A DNA stretch of 36,788 bases. Origin: an uncultured Bacilli bacterium. Its GTDB lineage: Bacteria > Bacillota_I > Bacilli_A > RF39 > UBA660. Under the pieces are notes generated by a model, which was given only the letters and a program-made list of their open reading frames with translations, ran no database searches and was not told where the DNA came from. Positions within the stretch are counted from its first letter, which is position 1. Every line of letters starts with the position of its first letter. Below are positions 1 through 8,932 of this stretch, piece after piece. A program made the position numbers and the translations under genes. The stretch lies in contig CAKOXX010000014.1 in NCBI GenBank assembly GCA_934130405.1, positions 1 to 36,788 of the forward strand. Reading direction: 5' to 3'.

Positions 1-10
1 CTTCAAACAC
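1..10 (-). CDS. Possible 5' end of a gene leaving the window
   Basis: Only the first few bases are present. On the minus strand a GGGAGG ribosome-binding site (about 17-22) is followed at normal spacing by a GTG codon (10-8), and a good promoter lies just upstream. Nothing can be said about the product. Confidence 0.3.
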
Positions 11-34
11 TTTAAACCTCCCGTTTTGGCTAAT

Positions 35-63
35 ATAATATCATAGTTTACGGAAAATGGCAA
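35..63 (-). promoter_or_regulatory. Sigma-A-type promoter
   Basis: On the minus strand a TTGCCA -35 box (63-58) and a TATTAT -10 box (40-35) are separated by 17 bp, with a TG extension before the -10. It points towards the gene start at the left edge. Prediction by eye. Confidence 0.45.
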
Positions 64-95
64 AATATAATCTTACAGCCTTACAGTAGCAAGTA

Positions 96-527
96 TTAAT
101 TAGTATGTATCATATAATATCTTGTTTGTGTTTCTTCTACTACTTCAAATCCTAATTTTTTATATAAAGAAATAGCTTTTACATTTTCTTTATAAACCCA
201 CAAATACACTATATTATGTTCTTTTAAGATAGCATTTATTATGTTAGTGCCAATTCCTTTCCCTCTATAAGACTCCTCAATAAAAATTTCATCAATTAAA
301 ATATCATTATCTTTTTTTGTTACGAGATAGCAACCTATTATCTTATCATTAGACATAATTATTTTATAATTCTTTATTCCTAATAAAATTTGTCTATCGA
401 TATAGCTATTTATTCTTTCTTTTTCAGAAGCTGTTAAATTAGTAGCATAGCTAAAAATAGTGTTAGCCTTTACTTCTTTTAAATAATTAATATCAGAATC
501 AGCTACATCTCTTAAATCATATTTCAT
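96..527 (-). CDS. GNAT-family N-acetyltransferase
   Basis: A 143-residue single-domain GNAT protein that should transfer an acetyl group from acetyl-CoA to an amine; the substrate cannot be told from sequence. The acetyl-CoA pyrophosphate-binding motif A appears as ESYRGKGIG around residues 86-94, after the usual strand (DEIFIEE). The C-terminal part has the family pattern VYKENVKAISLYKKLGFE. The length is normal for a minimal GNAT. It lies downstream of proS but behind that gene's terminator (556-592), so it is probably a separate transcription unit. Family assignment is firm, specificity unknown. Confidence 0.85.
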   Translation of the reverse strand: MKYDLRDVADSDINYLKEVKANTIFSYATNLTASEKERINSYIDRQILLGIKNYKIIMSNDKIIGCYLVTKKDNDILIDEIFIEESYRGKGIGTNIINAILKEHNIVYLWVYKENVKAISLYKKLGFEVVEETQTRYYMIHTN

Positions 528-555
528 CTAATATCTCCATTCTTATTTTATAGTA

Positions 556-592
556 AAAACTTATTTCCATTAGCACTTTGGAAATAAGTTTT
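556..592 (-). terminator. Rho-independent terminator after proS
   Basis: A 13-bp perfect stem (556-568 pairing with 580-592) with an 11-nt loop lies just downstream of the proS stop codon. On the minus strand the stem ends in a run of T. It closes the dnaE-to-proS run. Confidence 0.8.
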
Positions 593-602
593 ATCTTAAA
601 TA

Positions 603-2027
603 TTAATATTGAATACCCCAAACGACTAAGTGTTTAGCTTCTTTTCCACACACTACACACTTATCATCTATCTTTTCAGCATTTTCTAAAATACAACGTG
701 ATTTAGTTCCTTTGATTTCTTTCATCTTAAGTTCGCATTCTTCATCTCCACACCACATTGCTTTAACAAATCCTGGTTGAGTCTCCATAATCTTTTTAAC
801 ATCATCTAAGTTGTGTGCTTCAAAAGTTAATTTTTCTCTTCGTTCTAATGCTCTTTCATACATATCATTTTGAATGGTATCTAAAAGATTTGCTACTGTT
901 GCAGCAACATCACTATCAGCTTCAGTAGTAATTTTTTCTCTAGTATCGCGTCTAGCTAGAACAATTTTATTTTCTTTTAAATCTCTTTCACCGACTTCAA
1001 TACGAATAGGAATTCCTTTAACTTCTGCTTCCGCAAATTTAAATCCTGGACTTCTATCTGAATCATCAACTACATAAGAGATACCTTTAGCAGTTAAAGT
1101 TTCTTCTAATTCGGTAATCTTCTCATTAACAAGGTCGCTATCTCCTATCTTGATAATAGTAGCTTTTACTGGTGCTATTTTTGGTGGTAATACCAACCCA
1201 AAATCATCACTATGCACCATTATTAAAGCACCAATCATTCTAGTAGTAGCACCCCATGATGTTTGATAACAATAACTATCTTGATTATTTCTATCTTTAA
1301 ATTTGATATCATATGCTCTAGCAAACTTATCACCAAAGTAATGACTTGTTCCAGATTGAAGTGCTACTCCATTGTACATTAACGCTTCTACTGTTAAGGT
1401 ATATTCAGCACCAGCGAATTTTTCTTTTTCAGTTTTCTTTCCAGTAATAACAGGAATAGCTAAATATTCTTTAAATAGTTTTTCATAAATACCAAGCATT
1501 TTCTTTGTTTCTTCTTCTGCTTCGCGACTAGTTTCATGAACGGTATGTCCTTCTTGCCATAAAAATTCACGACTTCTTAAGAAAGGACGTGTTTCTTTCT
1601 CCCAACGGAACACACTACACCACTGATTATATTTAAGAGGAAGGTCACGATAGCTTTTAACAACGTCGTGATAGTAATCACTAAATAATGTTTCACTTGT
1701 TGGTCTAACGCATAGCGGTTCTTCTAATTCTTTCTCGCCACCTTTAGTAACCCAAGCTACTTCAGGAGCAAAGCCTTCTACTAATTCGCCTTCTTTTTCT
1801 AGTAAAGTTTTAGGAATTAATAAGGGCATGTAAACATTCTTATGACCAGTTTCTTTAAACATTTTATCTAGTGTTTTTTGGATTTCTTCCCATAGAGCAT
1901 AACCATTCGGTTCAAAAATGATACAACCTTTAACACTAGAATAAGTGGCAAGATGAGCAGCTTTTACAACATCTGTATACCACTTAGCAAAATCAACATT
2001 TCGTTCTGTTATTTTCTCATTCTTCAT
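603..2027 (-). CDS. proS: Prolyl-tRNA synthetase (archaeal/eukaryotic-like type)
   Basis: Cytoplasmic class II aminoacyl-tRNA synthetase charging tRNA-Pro with proline. At 474 residues it is the short ProS form that lacks the editing insertion of the E. coli type. The class II core is visible: motif 2 around VFRWEKETRPFLRSREFLWQEGH and motif 3 near the GATTRMIGAL stretch. The C-terminal anticodon-binding domain is followed by a cysteine-rich zinc-type tail (CGDEEC ... CVVCG) and the terminal aromatic residue typical of this type (GIQY). The start follows an AGGAGG site. It lies 9 bp after the rhomboid gene, so it is likely the last gene of the dnaE run. No T-box leader is seen upstream. Confidence 0.95.
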   Translation of the reverse strand: MKNEKITERNVDFAKWYTDVVKAAHLATYSSVKGCIIFEPNGYALWEEIQKTLDKMFKETGHKNVYMPLLIPKTLLEKEGELVEGFAPEVAWVTKGGEKELEEPLCVRPTSETLFSDYYHDVVKSYRDLPLKYNQWCSVFRWEKETRPFLRSREFLWQEGHTVHETSREAEEETKKMLGIYEKLFKEYLAIPVITGKKTEKEKFAGAEYTLTVEALMYNGVALQSGTSHYFGDKFARAYDIKFKDRNNQDSYCYQTSWGATTRMIGALIMVHSDDFGLVLPPKIAPVKATIIKIGDSDLVNEKITELEETLTAKGISYVVDDSDRSPGFKFAEAEVKGIPIRIEVGERDLKENKIVLARRDTREKITTEADSDVAATVANLLDTIQNDMYERALERREKLTFEAHNLDDVKKIMETQPGFVKAMWCGDEECELKMKEIKGTKSRCILENAEKIDDKCVVCGKEAKHLVVWGIQY

Positions 2028-2036
2028 ATTTTCCTC

Positions 2037-3191
2037 CTAATGAACATAAAATATTCCCATATAGATTAAAAAGGCTAAGTAAAGAAGACAAGTAATCGCT
2101 CCATTTACTCTTTCAAAAGTGCTACTTTTATATTGAACACCAACAGCAGTTGTCATAAAGACACCACCGATTAAACCACCGATATGTGCAGCGTTATCAA
2201 TTCCTGGTACAAGAAAACCTAAGATAAGGTTTAAAGCTATTAAAGGAATTATCTGACTTTTAATAACTGTTCCTAAGTAAATACGGTAGTGATAACCAAA
2301 ATAAACCATTGAACCAAGAAGTCCGAAGATAGCTCCACTGGCACCAACACTAACACTAGTGCTAGAAACAATAATGGATAGTAGTGAAGCAGTTACGGCA
2401 CTAAATAAGTAAACAAGTAAATATTTCCATCTACCAAGAAAACTTTCTAACTGAACACCAATAATCCATAGAGCATACATATTGAAAGCTAAATGAGCAA
2501 TATTAGCATGAACAAAGGTACCTGTTAATAAACGGTAATATTCCCCTTGTTTAATATAAGGACCAAATACTGCTAATTCTCTAAAGACATCATCACTTTT
2601 CCCAAGTAATAAAGGAACAAAGAAAAGGGCAACATTTAAAAACACTAAGATAGCAGTAATAATAGCTTTCTTTGGCATAAATATTTTATCCGTTTTCGTA
2701 TGGTCTTGATAGTTATGTTCATTTATTTCATCAGTTATCTTAATAAATAAATCCGCACCTGTTTCTTTATTCTTACTAATATTTTTATATAAATCTGGAT
2801 AAGCTTCTAATAATAATTTATTATTCTTAACATCTTTTTCATCGGTTATATGAACAGCTCTTCCTCTTTTTGGTAACTCTTTAGTAAGGTCTACACTACT
2901 TCCTAGATTTAAAAAGATACTTAAAACATTTAGTCTAAAAGAAAATGTTTTAGCTTTAATTTTCTTTATTATACGATTAGTTTTAAAAACATCAAATTTA
3001 TATTGTTCTTCATTATGAATATGACCGATTACTATTCTTATTATTTCACAATCTTCATCTAAATTTTCTAACCAAATCTCATCATCTACGCCATTTAATA
3101 CTATTGGTGTGTAATTCTTCTCAGTTATAAAATAATGAAGAAGTTTCATAGCAATCATATTAGTGTCATCTATTTCAAGCACATTATTCAT
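2037..3191 (-). CDS. Rhomboid-family intramembrane serine protease (GluP/YqgP-like)
   Basis: A 384-residue membrane protein. The first ~190 residues are a soluble cytoplasmic domain of the kind preceding the rhomboid core in Bacillus YqgP/GluP. The remainder is a six-to-seven-helix rhomboid domain beginning near residue 193. The serine nucleophile lies in GASGAIFG (about residues 283-290) and the catalytic histidine in NAAHIGGLIGG (about 332-342). The HANIAHLAFNMYALW loop matches the conserved N-terminal part of the rhomboid fold. It should cleave membrane proteins within the bilayer; no substrate is suggested. It sits between rluD (45-bp gap) and proS (9-bp gap). A GGGTGATG ribosome site supports the start. 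Confidence 0.9.
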   Translation of the reverse strand: MNNVLEIDDTNMIAMKLLHYFITEKNYTPIVLNGVDDEIWLENLDEDCEIIRIVIGHIHNEEQYKFDVFKTNRIIKKIKAKTFSFRLNVLSIFLNLGSSVDLTKELPKRGRAVHITDEKDVKNNKLLLEAYPDLYKNISKNKETGADLFIKITDEINEHNYQDHTKTDKIFMPKKAIITAILVFLNVALFFVPLLLGKSDDVFRELAVFGPYIKQGEYYRLLTGTFVHANIAHLAFNMYALWIIGVQLESFLGRWKYLLVYLFSAVTASLLSIIVSSTSVSVGASGAIFGLLGSMVYFGYHYRIYLGTVIKSQIIPLIALNLILGFLVPGIDNAAHIGGLIGGVFMTTAVGVQYKSSTFERVNGAITCLLYLAFLIYMGIFYVH

Positions 3192-3236
3192 TAATTCATC
3201 ACCCTTCTTCTTTCAAGTATTATACACGAATTTACG

Positions 3237-4112
3237 TTAATTCTCAAGAGAAGCAAGTTCATCTTGAAATTCTTTTGGTGGTTCCTTAGTAAACTCTAAA
3301 TGTTCTTTAGTTAATGGTTCTACTAGTTCTATTTTATAACTATGAAGCATTTGACCAAAATCAGTTGTTTTTTTACTGTGTCCATAGACTGGGTCATTTA
3401 CAACTGGATGATTGATATAAGCTAGATGAACTCTAATCTGATGCGTTCTACCAGTATCAAGCTGACACTCTATCAAAGTTTTATTCTGATATCTTTTAAG
3501 AACTTTAAAATGTGTAACTGCTTCTTTTCCTCCCGCTATCACTTTCATCTTAAGTCTATCTTTAGGGTCTCTTCCAATCGGTGCATCAATAGTTCCTCTA
3601 GCTGGTTTAATAACTCCTTCGACCAAGGCAAGATAAGTTCTTTTTACTTCTTTTTTCTTTAGCATTAAACTTAAAGCTTCTTTTGTTTCTTCATTCTTTG
3701 CTACTAACATTAAACCACTAGTATCTTTATCTAAACGATGAACAATACCAGGTCTTAATAAATCATCTGTTAAAGGATAATCTACTAGTAAGGCATTTAC
3801 TAAGGTATCATTCATATGACCAGGAGCAGGATGAACAACTAAACCACTTTGTTTATTAATTATTAACAAATTTTCATCTTCAAAAACAATATCAAGTGGT
3901 ATTTTATTCTTTTCTAAGTTACTAGTTACTTCTTCTTTGAAGAGTTCGATAATGTCTCCTTTAGCAACTTGATAATTGCAACTAATCTCTTTATTATTAA
4001 CTAAGACTTTACCATCTTTTATCTTACGTTGTACTTTACTTCTAGATTCTTCTAACATGTTACTTAAAACAACATCTATTCTGCCGGTTTCATCATTTAT
4101 TTCTAACCTCAT
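3237..4112 (-). CDS. rluD: RluD-type 23S rRNA pseudouridine synthase
   Basis: A 291-residue RluA-family enzyme converting uridines in large-subunit rRNA to pseudouridine. An S4 RNA-binding domain occupies roughly residues 1-70. The catalytic domain carries the hallmark RLDKDTSGLMLVAKN (about residues 125-140), where the aspartate is the catalytic residue, and a later HQIRVHLAYINHPVVNDPVYG block. Length fits RluD. The start overlaps the end of lspA by 20 bp, implying translational coupling; lspA-rluD adjacency is common in Firmicutes. Which uridines it modifies (RluD versus another RluA paralogue) cannot be settled from sequence alone. Confidence 0.9.
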   Translation of the reverse strand: MRLEINDETGRIDVVLSNMLEESRSKVQRKIKDGKVLVNNKEISCNYQVAKGDIIELFKEEVTSNLEKNKIPLDIVFEDENLLIINKQSGLVVHPAPGHMNDTLVNALLVDYPLTDDLLRPGIVHRLDKDTSGLMLVAKNEETKEALSLMLKKKEVKRTYLALVEGVIKPARGTIDAPIGRDPKDRLKMKVIAGGKEAVTHFKVLKRYQNKTLIECQLDTGRTHQIRVHLAYINHPVVNDPVYGHSKKTTDFGQMLHSYKIELVEPLTKEHLEFTKEPPKEFQDELASLEN

Positions 4113-4560
4113 TTACATCACCCTTCCATAGTTCATAGATAAGTAGTAAAACTCCAATCACAATTAGCATATCAGCAAAATTAAAAATTGGAAAGTGATA
4201 ATTAAATATTATAACACTAATATAATCAATTACATAATTAAGTACTAAACGGTCATAGAAATTACCAAGTATTCCTCCTAAAATCATTATATAAGAAATA
4301 TTTAGTAATGTTTCATTTTTCTTACTTATTAGTTCTTTATAAATTACTAAAAATGCTAGTAAGGAAAGAATAGCAAGTAGAGTTGTTTTCCCTTCCATAA
4401 GAGAAAAGGCTGCTCCGATATTTTTTACATAAACTAAAGATAATAAGTTTGGTATTAAAGTAACAGTACCTTTTAGATAATTAACTACTAATACTTTAAA
4501 TAATCTATCTATTAAAAATAAAATAATGATTACTGCTGTATATTTTAACTTATCTTTCAT
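4093..4560 (-). CDS. lspA: Lipoprotein signal peptidase (signal peptidase II)
   Basis: An integral membrane aspartyl protease of about 155 residues that removes the signal peptide from diacylglyceryl-modified prolipoproteins. Four hydrophobic segments are evident. The conserved blocks are VKNIGAAFSL, GNFYDRL and FPIFNFADMLI; the last two carry the catalytic aspartates. I choose the ATG at 4560 rather than a GTG three codons earlier, because an AGGTGG site sits at proper spacing before the ATG. It overlaps dnaE upstream by 11 bp and rluD downstream by 20 bp. The gene ends in TGA, which shows TGA is a stop in this genome. Confidence 0.93.
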   Translation of the reverse strand: MKDKLKYTAVIIILFLIDRLFKVLVVNYLKGTVTLIPNLLSLVYVKNIGAAFSLMEGKTTLLAILSLLAFLVIYKELISKKNETLLNISYIMILGGILGNFYDRLVLNYVIDYISVIIFNYHFPIFNFADMLIVIGVLLLIYELWKGDVNEVRNK

Positions 4561-7456
4561 CAGAGCCACCTATTTCTTCTATCTGACTAACAATCATTTG
4601 AATTTGGTCGTATCTTTTTTCTACTCTTCCCACTATTTTATAAAGATGTCCTTTCTTTAATTCTATAATATTCCAAATTTTCGGAAAGAAGGTATAATCA
4701 ACACTTCCTGTTTCATCACTACAACTGGCAAAAGCCATTTTATCACCTTTTTTAGTAGTTATTTCTTTAATACTTTCTACTAATACAACAGTTGTTACTA
4801 ATTTATCAAAGTATTTATTTAACTGTTCTAGAGAAATACAGTTAGGAACTGTTCCTTTATAGCTAGTTGCAGGGTGATTACTTATATAAAAACCAAATAA
4901 GTCTTTTTCTTGTTCTAATAATAAATAATTATCATATTCATCCACTATTTCAATATCTGGTATTAAAACTAAACTAGGGTCTAAGTCTTTAACTAGTTCG
5001 CCATAATTATATAAAGAGTCTAAGTTCATTATTAAAGTTCGTTTATTATATTTAAAGTTTCTAAAACAATCAGCTAGTATCAAAGTTTCTAATTGTTTTT
5101 TAGTTATTCCTTCTCCTACTAGTTCTCTAATTGCTTCAAAGATATCAGTAAATTTCTCTTTTCTTGCTTTAATAACTGTTCTTGAAACACTAACTCCAAT
5201 TCCTTTAATAGTAGAAAAAGGAAATACTATTTTACCAGCAATAACTTTAAAGACATCTTCACTCTCATTAATATCTGGTTTTACTACTTCGATTTTAACA
5301 CTTCTAACTTCTCTTATATATTCGTTTAGCTTACTTTCTACACCGATAACATTAGTTAATAAGTTAGTATAGAAATAAAGTGGATAATGAACTTTTAAAT
5401 AGACCATTTTATAAGCAACCATTGAGTAGGCTACCGCATGACTTCTATTAAAACCATAACCAGCAAACTTTAAAATCTGAGCAAATAATTCTTTCGAGAT
5501 AGCTTCATTCTTTCCTAATTCTTTAGCTTTACGTAAAAATCTTTCTTCCTCTTTTTCTAAGACCTCTTTTTTCTTTTTGCTTATCGCTCTTCTTAGTATA
5601 TCTGCTTCTCCTAAAGAATAACCAGCGTAGGAACTAACTGTTTGCATTACTTGTTCCTGATAAATCATAATACCATAAGTCTTCTTTAGAATAGGTTCTA
5701 GACAGTTATCAAGATAAGTTACTACTTCTTTGCCCTCTTTTCTTTTAATATAAGTATCTATATTAGCAGCAGGTCCTGGTCTAAATAATGCTATAGCAGC
5801 AACAATATCTTCAAAATTAGCAGGTTTTAAATCTCTTAAGAACTTACGCATTCCACTAGATTCAAACTGGAAAATACCAGTCGTGAAAGCTTTACTAAAT
5901 AATTGATAGCAACGTGAATCATCAAGTGGTATATCATAAAATGGAATCTTTATTCCTTGAAACTTTTCGATATCTTTCAAGATATTCATAATTAAAGTAA
6001 GATTTTTAATTCCTAGAAAGTCCATTTTTAAAAGTCCTAGTTCTTCTAGATAATTCATTGAATAACTAGTTAGGTACATTCCATCACTCATAGTAAGAGG
6101 TAATACTTCATCAAGTTCTTTCTGACACATTACTATTCCAGCAGCATGGGTTCCAATCTGTCTAGGAAAGCCTTCTAATTTACTTGCTATTGAATAAACA
6201 CTTCTAAGTCCTTCATCACTATCTATTTCACTTTGAAATAATTTATCGTTTTGATAATAATAATTAAGTGTTTCTTTACCCATCGGCGGAATAAAAGAAT
6301 TTAAATGGTCTATTTTATAATTAGGTATTTTTAAAACTCTTGCTACATCTCTTAAGACTTGTTTAGCAGAAAGGGTTGAGAAAGTAACTATTCCAGCGAC
6401 TTTCTTTTCGCCATACTTTTCTTTGACGTAATTAATAACATCTTCACGATACATATCAGGTAAATCCGTATCAATATCAGGCATACTAACTCGTTCTGGA
6501 TTTAAAAATCTTTCAAAGAGTAAATCATATTTTAATGGATCTATTTCAGTTATTCCTAAAGAGTAAGCTACTAAACTACCAGCAGCACTTCCTCTACCTG
6601 GTCCTACTAAGATATTATTTTTCTTAGCATATAAGATAAAGTCATATACTACTAAAAAGTAGTTAGAAAAGCCCATTTTCTTAATAATTGATAATTCATA
6701 GATTAATCTATCAGAATAGTTCTTTAAGACATTACCTTTTAGTCTTTTAGTTAAACCTTTAATAGCTAGTTCTTTTAAATAAGTGTCAGCATCTAGATTA
6801 TTAGGACAGTTATAAATAGGTAGTAACAATTCTGCCTTAGGAAAAGTAATATTACATTTATTAATTATTTCTAAGCAAGTTTTATCATTAGCAAACTCTT
6901 TATCAGCTAGGTCATAGTGCATTTCATCATAGATACTTTTACCATCACGTATTAGATATAAATATTTTAGATAATCAGCTTCTTGTTTTTCCTTATATAA
7001 GCATTCTCTTAAGAATACCGTTTTTTCTGTTAATTCTAAAGCTTTAGTTCTTTCTTCTTCTGTTTTATATCCTAGGTATATTGAAGGAGTAGTTATTTCT
7101 TTTAATAATTCTCTACTTTCATAAGGAAGACAGATAATAAGTTCTTCTTGATAATTATTTAAATCAGCAAGTTCTACTCTACTAGTATTAGCAAGAGTTG
7201 ATAATTTAATCAAATGCAAATACCCAGTATAACTCTTAGCATAACAAATAACTATTCTATCTGCTATATCTAGTTCTAAGCCAAGAACAGGTTTTATTCC
7301 CTTTAAATTACATTTTTTAATAAACTCCATTGTCCCATACATAGTACTATCAGTAATAACAGCATAATCATTACCACTAGCAATATTTAAATTAATAATA
7401 TCATCTACTGATAAAAGACTAGATAACAAGGAATAATAACTTTTAACGTATAACAT
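4550..7456 (-). CDS. dnaE: DNA polymerase III alpha subunit, DnaE type
   Basis: Replicative C-family DNA polymerase of 968 residues, shorter than the usual ~1,100. An N-terminal PHP domain covers about residues 1-200. The palm/fingers region includes the GPGRGSAAGSLVAYSLGI block and the catalytic PDIDTDLPD motif (about residue 330). C-terminal helix-hairpin-helix and OB-fold sequences follow (the OB region includes TKKGDKMAFASCSDETG). The PHP metal ligands normally seen at the start (an HxHS motif) read YVKSYYSLL here, and the later TDH-type motif reads TDSTMYG. PHP metal binding is therefore probably lost. It is the first gene of a coupled minus-strand run, with a GGAG ribosome site before the ATG. 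Confidence 0.95.
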   Translation of the reverse strand: MLYVKSYYSLLSSLLSVDDIINLNIASGNDYAVITDSTMYGTMEFIKKCNLKGIKPVLGLELDIADRIVICYAKSYTGYLHLIKLSTLANTSRVELADLNNYQEELIICLPYESRELLKEITTPSIYLGYKTEEERTKALELTEKTVFLRECLYKEKQEADYLKYLYLIRDGKSIYDEMHYDLADKEFANDKTCLEIINKCNITFPKAELLLPIYNCPNNLDADTYLKELAIKGLTKRLKGNVLKNYSDRLIYELSIIKKMGFSNYFLVVYDFILYAKKNNILVGPGRGSAAGSLVAYSLGITEIDPLKYDLLFERFLNPERVSMPDIDTDLPDMYREDVINYVKEKYGEKKVAGIVTFSTLSAKQVLRDVARVLKIPNYKIDHLNSFIPPMGKETLNYYYQNDKLFQSEIDSDEGLRSVYSIASKLEGFPRQIGTHAAGIVMCQKELDEVLPLTMSDGMYLTSYSMNYLEELGLLKMDFLGIKNLTLIMNILKDIEKFQGIKIPFYDIPLDDSRCYQLFSKAFTTGIFQFESSGMRKFLRDLKPANFEDIVAAIALFRPGPAANIDTYIKRKEGKEVVTYLDNCLEPILKKTYGIMIYQEQVMQTVSSYAGYSLGEADILRRAISKKKKEVLEKEEERFLRKAKELGKNEAISKELFAQILKFAGYGFNRSHAVAYSMVAYKMVYLKVHYPLYFYTNLLTNVIGVESKLNEYIREVRSVKIEVVKPDINESEDVFKVIAGKIVFPFSTIKGIGVSVSRTVIKARKEKFTDIFEAIRELVGEGITKKQLETLILADCFRNFKYNKRTLIMNLDSLYNYGELVKDLDPSLVLIPDIEIVDEYDNYLLLEQEKDLFGFYISNHPATSYKGTVPNCISLEQLNKYFDKLVTTVVLVESIKEITTKKGDKMAFASCSDETGSVDYTFFPKIWNIIELKKGHLYKIVGRVEKRYDQIQMIVSQIEEIGGSDER

Positions 7457-7539
7457 AAATTCTACTCCTTTCTAAATATCACTATATCATATTTTTGTTC
7501 GAAAAACTACTAATTTTTCACATTTTTCCCAATAATAAT

Positions 7540-7568
7540 TTGACTTTATCACCTATCTATGGTAAAGT
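7540..7568 (+). promoter_or_regulatory. Promoter of rpmB
   Basis: A TTGACT -35 box (7540-7545), a 17-bp spacer and an extended -10 box TAAAGT (7563-7568, preceded by TGG) lie 35 bp upstream of the rpmB start, in the space between the divergent dnaE and rpmB genes. Confidence 0.65.
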
Positions 7569-7603
7569 TAATAAGCAGAACGAGAAATAAAGGAGGAGAA
7601 ATT

Positions 7604-7816
7604 ATGGCAATTAAAGTTACTAATAAGAAACCTTTAACAGGAAATAAAAGATCACATGCTTTAAACGCTACTAAAAAGCAACAAAAACCTAACTTACAAG
7701 TAGTAACATTAGATGATGGTACTAAGGTTAGAATGAGTACTCGTGAAATTAGAAATATGCGTAAACAACAAGCAGTTGTTGCTGAAGAAGCAGCTGTTAC
7801 TGAAGAAGCAGCCTAA
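7604..7816 (+). CDS. rpmB: 50S ribosomal protein L28
   Basis: A 70-residue basic protein of the large ribosomal subunit. The family signature near the N-terminus is PLTGNKRSHALNATKK, matching the K..GN.RSHA.N..K pattern of L28, and the C-terminal VRMSTREIRNMRK resembles the usual end. Cysteines found in zinc-binding L28 are absent. It carries an unusual Ala/Glu-rich tail of about 15 residues. The start at 7604 is set by an AAAGGAGGAG ribosome site and by homology; an in-frame ATG at 7559 lies inside the promoter and is not used. It is monocistronic, with its own promoter and terminator. Confidence 0.93.
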   Translation: MAIKVTNKKPLTGNKRSHALNATKKQQKPNLQVVTLDDGTKVRMSTREIRNMRKQQAVVAEEAAVTEEAA

Positions 7817-7849
7817 AAAAGAGATAAATTTCAAAAGTTTATCTCTTTT
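7817..7849. terminator. Bidirectional terminator between rpmB and trmL
   Basis: A 12-bp perfect stem (7817-7828 with 7838-7849) and a 9-nt loop, with T-runs on both strands. It begins immediately after the rpmB stop codon and touches the trmL stop codon, so it serves both convergent genes. Confidence 0.85.
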
Positions 7850-8355
7850 TATTTTTCTAAATAATCAGCACCTTTATGTGGTTCTTCAAATAATAAGTTG
7901 TTAAAGTTTTGCTGTCTCAAAGCTTCGTAAATAACAACTGCTACACTGTTACTAACATTTAATGCTCTAACATTATCACTCATTGGTATTCTAAGACAAT
8001 GGTCTAAATCATCTTTTAGTATTTCTTTAGGAATACCAGTAGATTCTTTTCCAAAGATAAAATAATGGTCAACGTTAGTATCACTATAATCAAAACTAGT
8101 ATGTGGTTTTCTTCCGTATCTAGTTAGGTAATAATAAATACCTTTATTTTTACTTTTAAACTCTTCAAAGTCGTTATATTCTTCATAATTTAGCTTATCT
8201 ATATAGTTAACACCACTTCGTTTTAAATGATTATCATCTAAAACAAAACCATAAGGTTTAATTAAATGAAGTTTCGTATTAGTAGCAACACAAGTACGCA
8301 TTATATTACCTGTATTTTGAGGTATTTCTGGTTCAAATAAAACAATATGATTCAT
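7849..8355 (-). CDS. trmL: tRNA (cytidine/uridine-34 2'-O)-methyltransferase
   Basis: A SPOUT-fold methyltransferase of about 168 residues that uses S-adenosylmethionine to methylate the ribose of the wobble nucleotide 34 in tRNA-Leu species. Diagnostic motifs are LFEPEIPQNTGNIMRTC at the N-terminus, FGKESTGIPKEIL in the middle, and IPMSDNVRALNVSNSVAVVIYEALRQ at the C-terminus, which forms the trefoil knot. I start it at the ATG at 8355: a GGAGTG site precedes it and it begins right after the stop codon of the upstream gene. Confidence 0.92.
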   Translation of the reverse strand: MNHIVLFEPEIPQNTGNIMRTCVATNTKLHLIKPYGFVLDDNHLKRSGVNYIDKLNYEEYNDFEEFKSKNKGIYYYLTRYGRKPHTSFDYSDTNVDHYFIFGKESTGIPKEILKDDLDHCLRIPMSDNVRALNVSNSVAVVIYEALRQQNFNNLLFEEPHKGADYLEK

Positions 8356-8356
8356 A

Positions 8357-8860
8357 TTAAATACCCACTCCATATTTCTTAATAAATCTAATAGCTGCTT
8401 CTTCTGTCAACTTAGTAGTTTCACTTTCACTTAGATAAGACACTATTCTTCCATCTTCGAAAGCTAAAAATAAAGGTGTATTATTTATATTAGAACTCAT
8501 TCCATAATTAGTAAAAACACTATTAATGTAATTTTCTTTATTAGCAACATCTTGTAAATCTATATAAGTTACAGAGCCCTGAAGACCATTTTTTAACAAT
8601 GCTTTTTTTAAATTAGTATCAAAGCTACGACAAGCAGTATCACTTGCAACACACATATAAACAACACCAGAAGGATTTTCTAAAATGAAATGGTCTAATT
8701 CCGCTGTATTAATTTCAGACACAGTATTTCTTAATACTGGAATAGTTGTTTTATAATTCTGATAAGTACTATACCAACTAGCAGCATATAAAACCGCTCC
8801 AATCACCACTAAATAAATAATAGCTAAAGTTACATAATTTTTCTTTTTCTTCTTAAACAT
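8357..8860 (-). CDS. Membrane-anchored thioredoxin-fold protein
   Basis: A 167-residue protein starting MFKKKKKNYV: a positively charged N-terminus, then one membrane segment (about residues 10-30), then an outward-facing domain. The domain resembles a thioredoxin fold: a strand (VVYMCVAS) followed by DTACRSFD where the redox loop would be, and a NNTPLFLAF segment containing the expected cis-proline. There is no canonical CxxC, so classical disulfide oxidoreductase activity is doubtful. Uncharacterised proteins of this type are common in Firmicutes. The start is set by a GAGGTGG site. The gene ends one base before the trmL start, so the two are coupled. Confidence 0.6.
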   Translation of the reverse strand: MFKKKKKNYVTLAIIYLVVIGAVLYAASWYSTYQNYKTTIPVLRNTVSEINTAELDHFILENPSGVVYMCVASDTACRSFDTNLKKALLKNGLQGSVTYIDLQDVANKENYINSVFTNYGMSSNINNTPLFLAFEDGRIVSYLSESETTKLTEEAAIRFIKKYGVGI

Positions 8861-8932
8861 TTGCTCCACCTCTTTATATTTCAATTCTACCATAATTTTT
8901 GGACTTTGAAAATGCTTAGTAAAAGAAAATAT

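Noticed and set aside
874..1077. Plus-strand ORF opposite proS
   Set aside because: Antisense shadow of a conserved gene; no ribosome site or family. The same applies to plus-strand ORFs opposite rluD, smc, obg, the MATE gene and the BI-1 gene.
2028..2036. T-box leader for proS
   Set aside because: proS follows the rhomboid gene by 9 bp, leaving no room for a leader.
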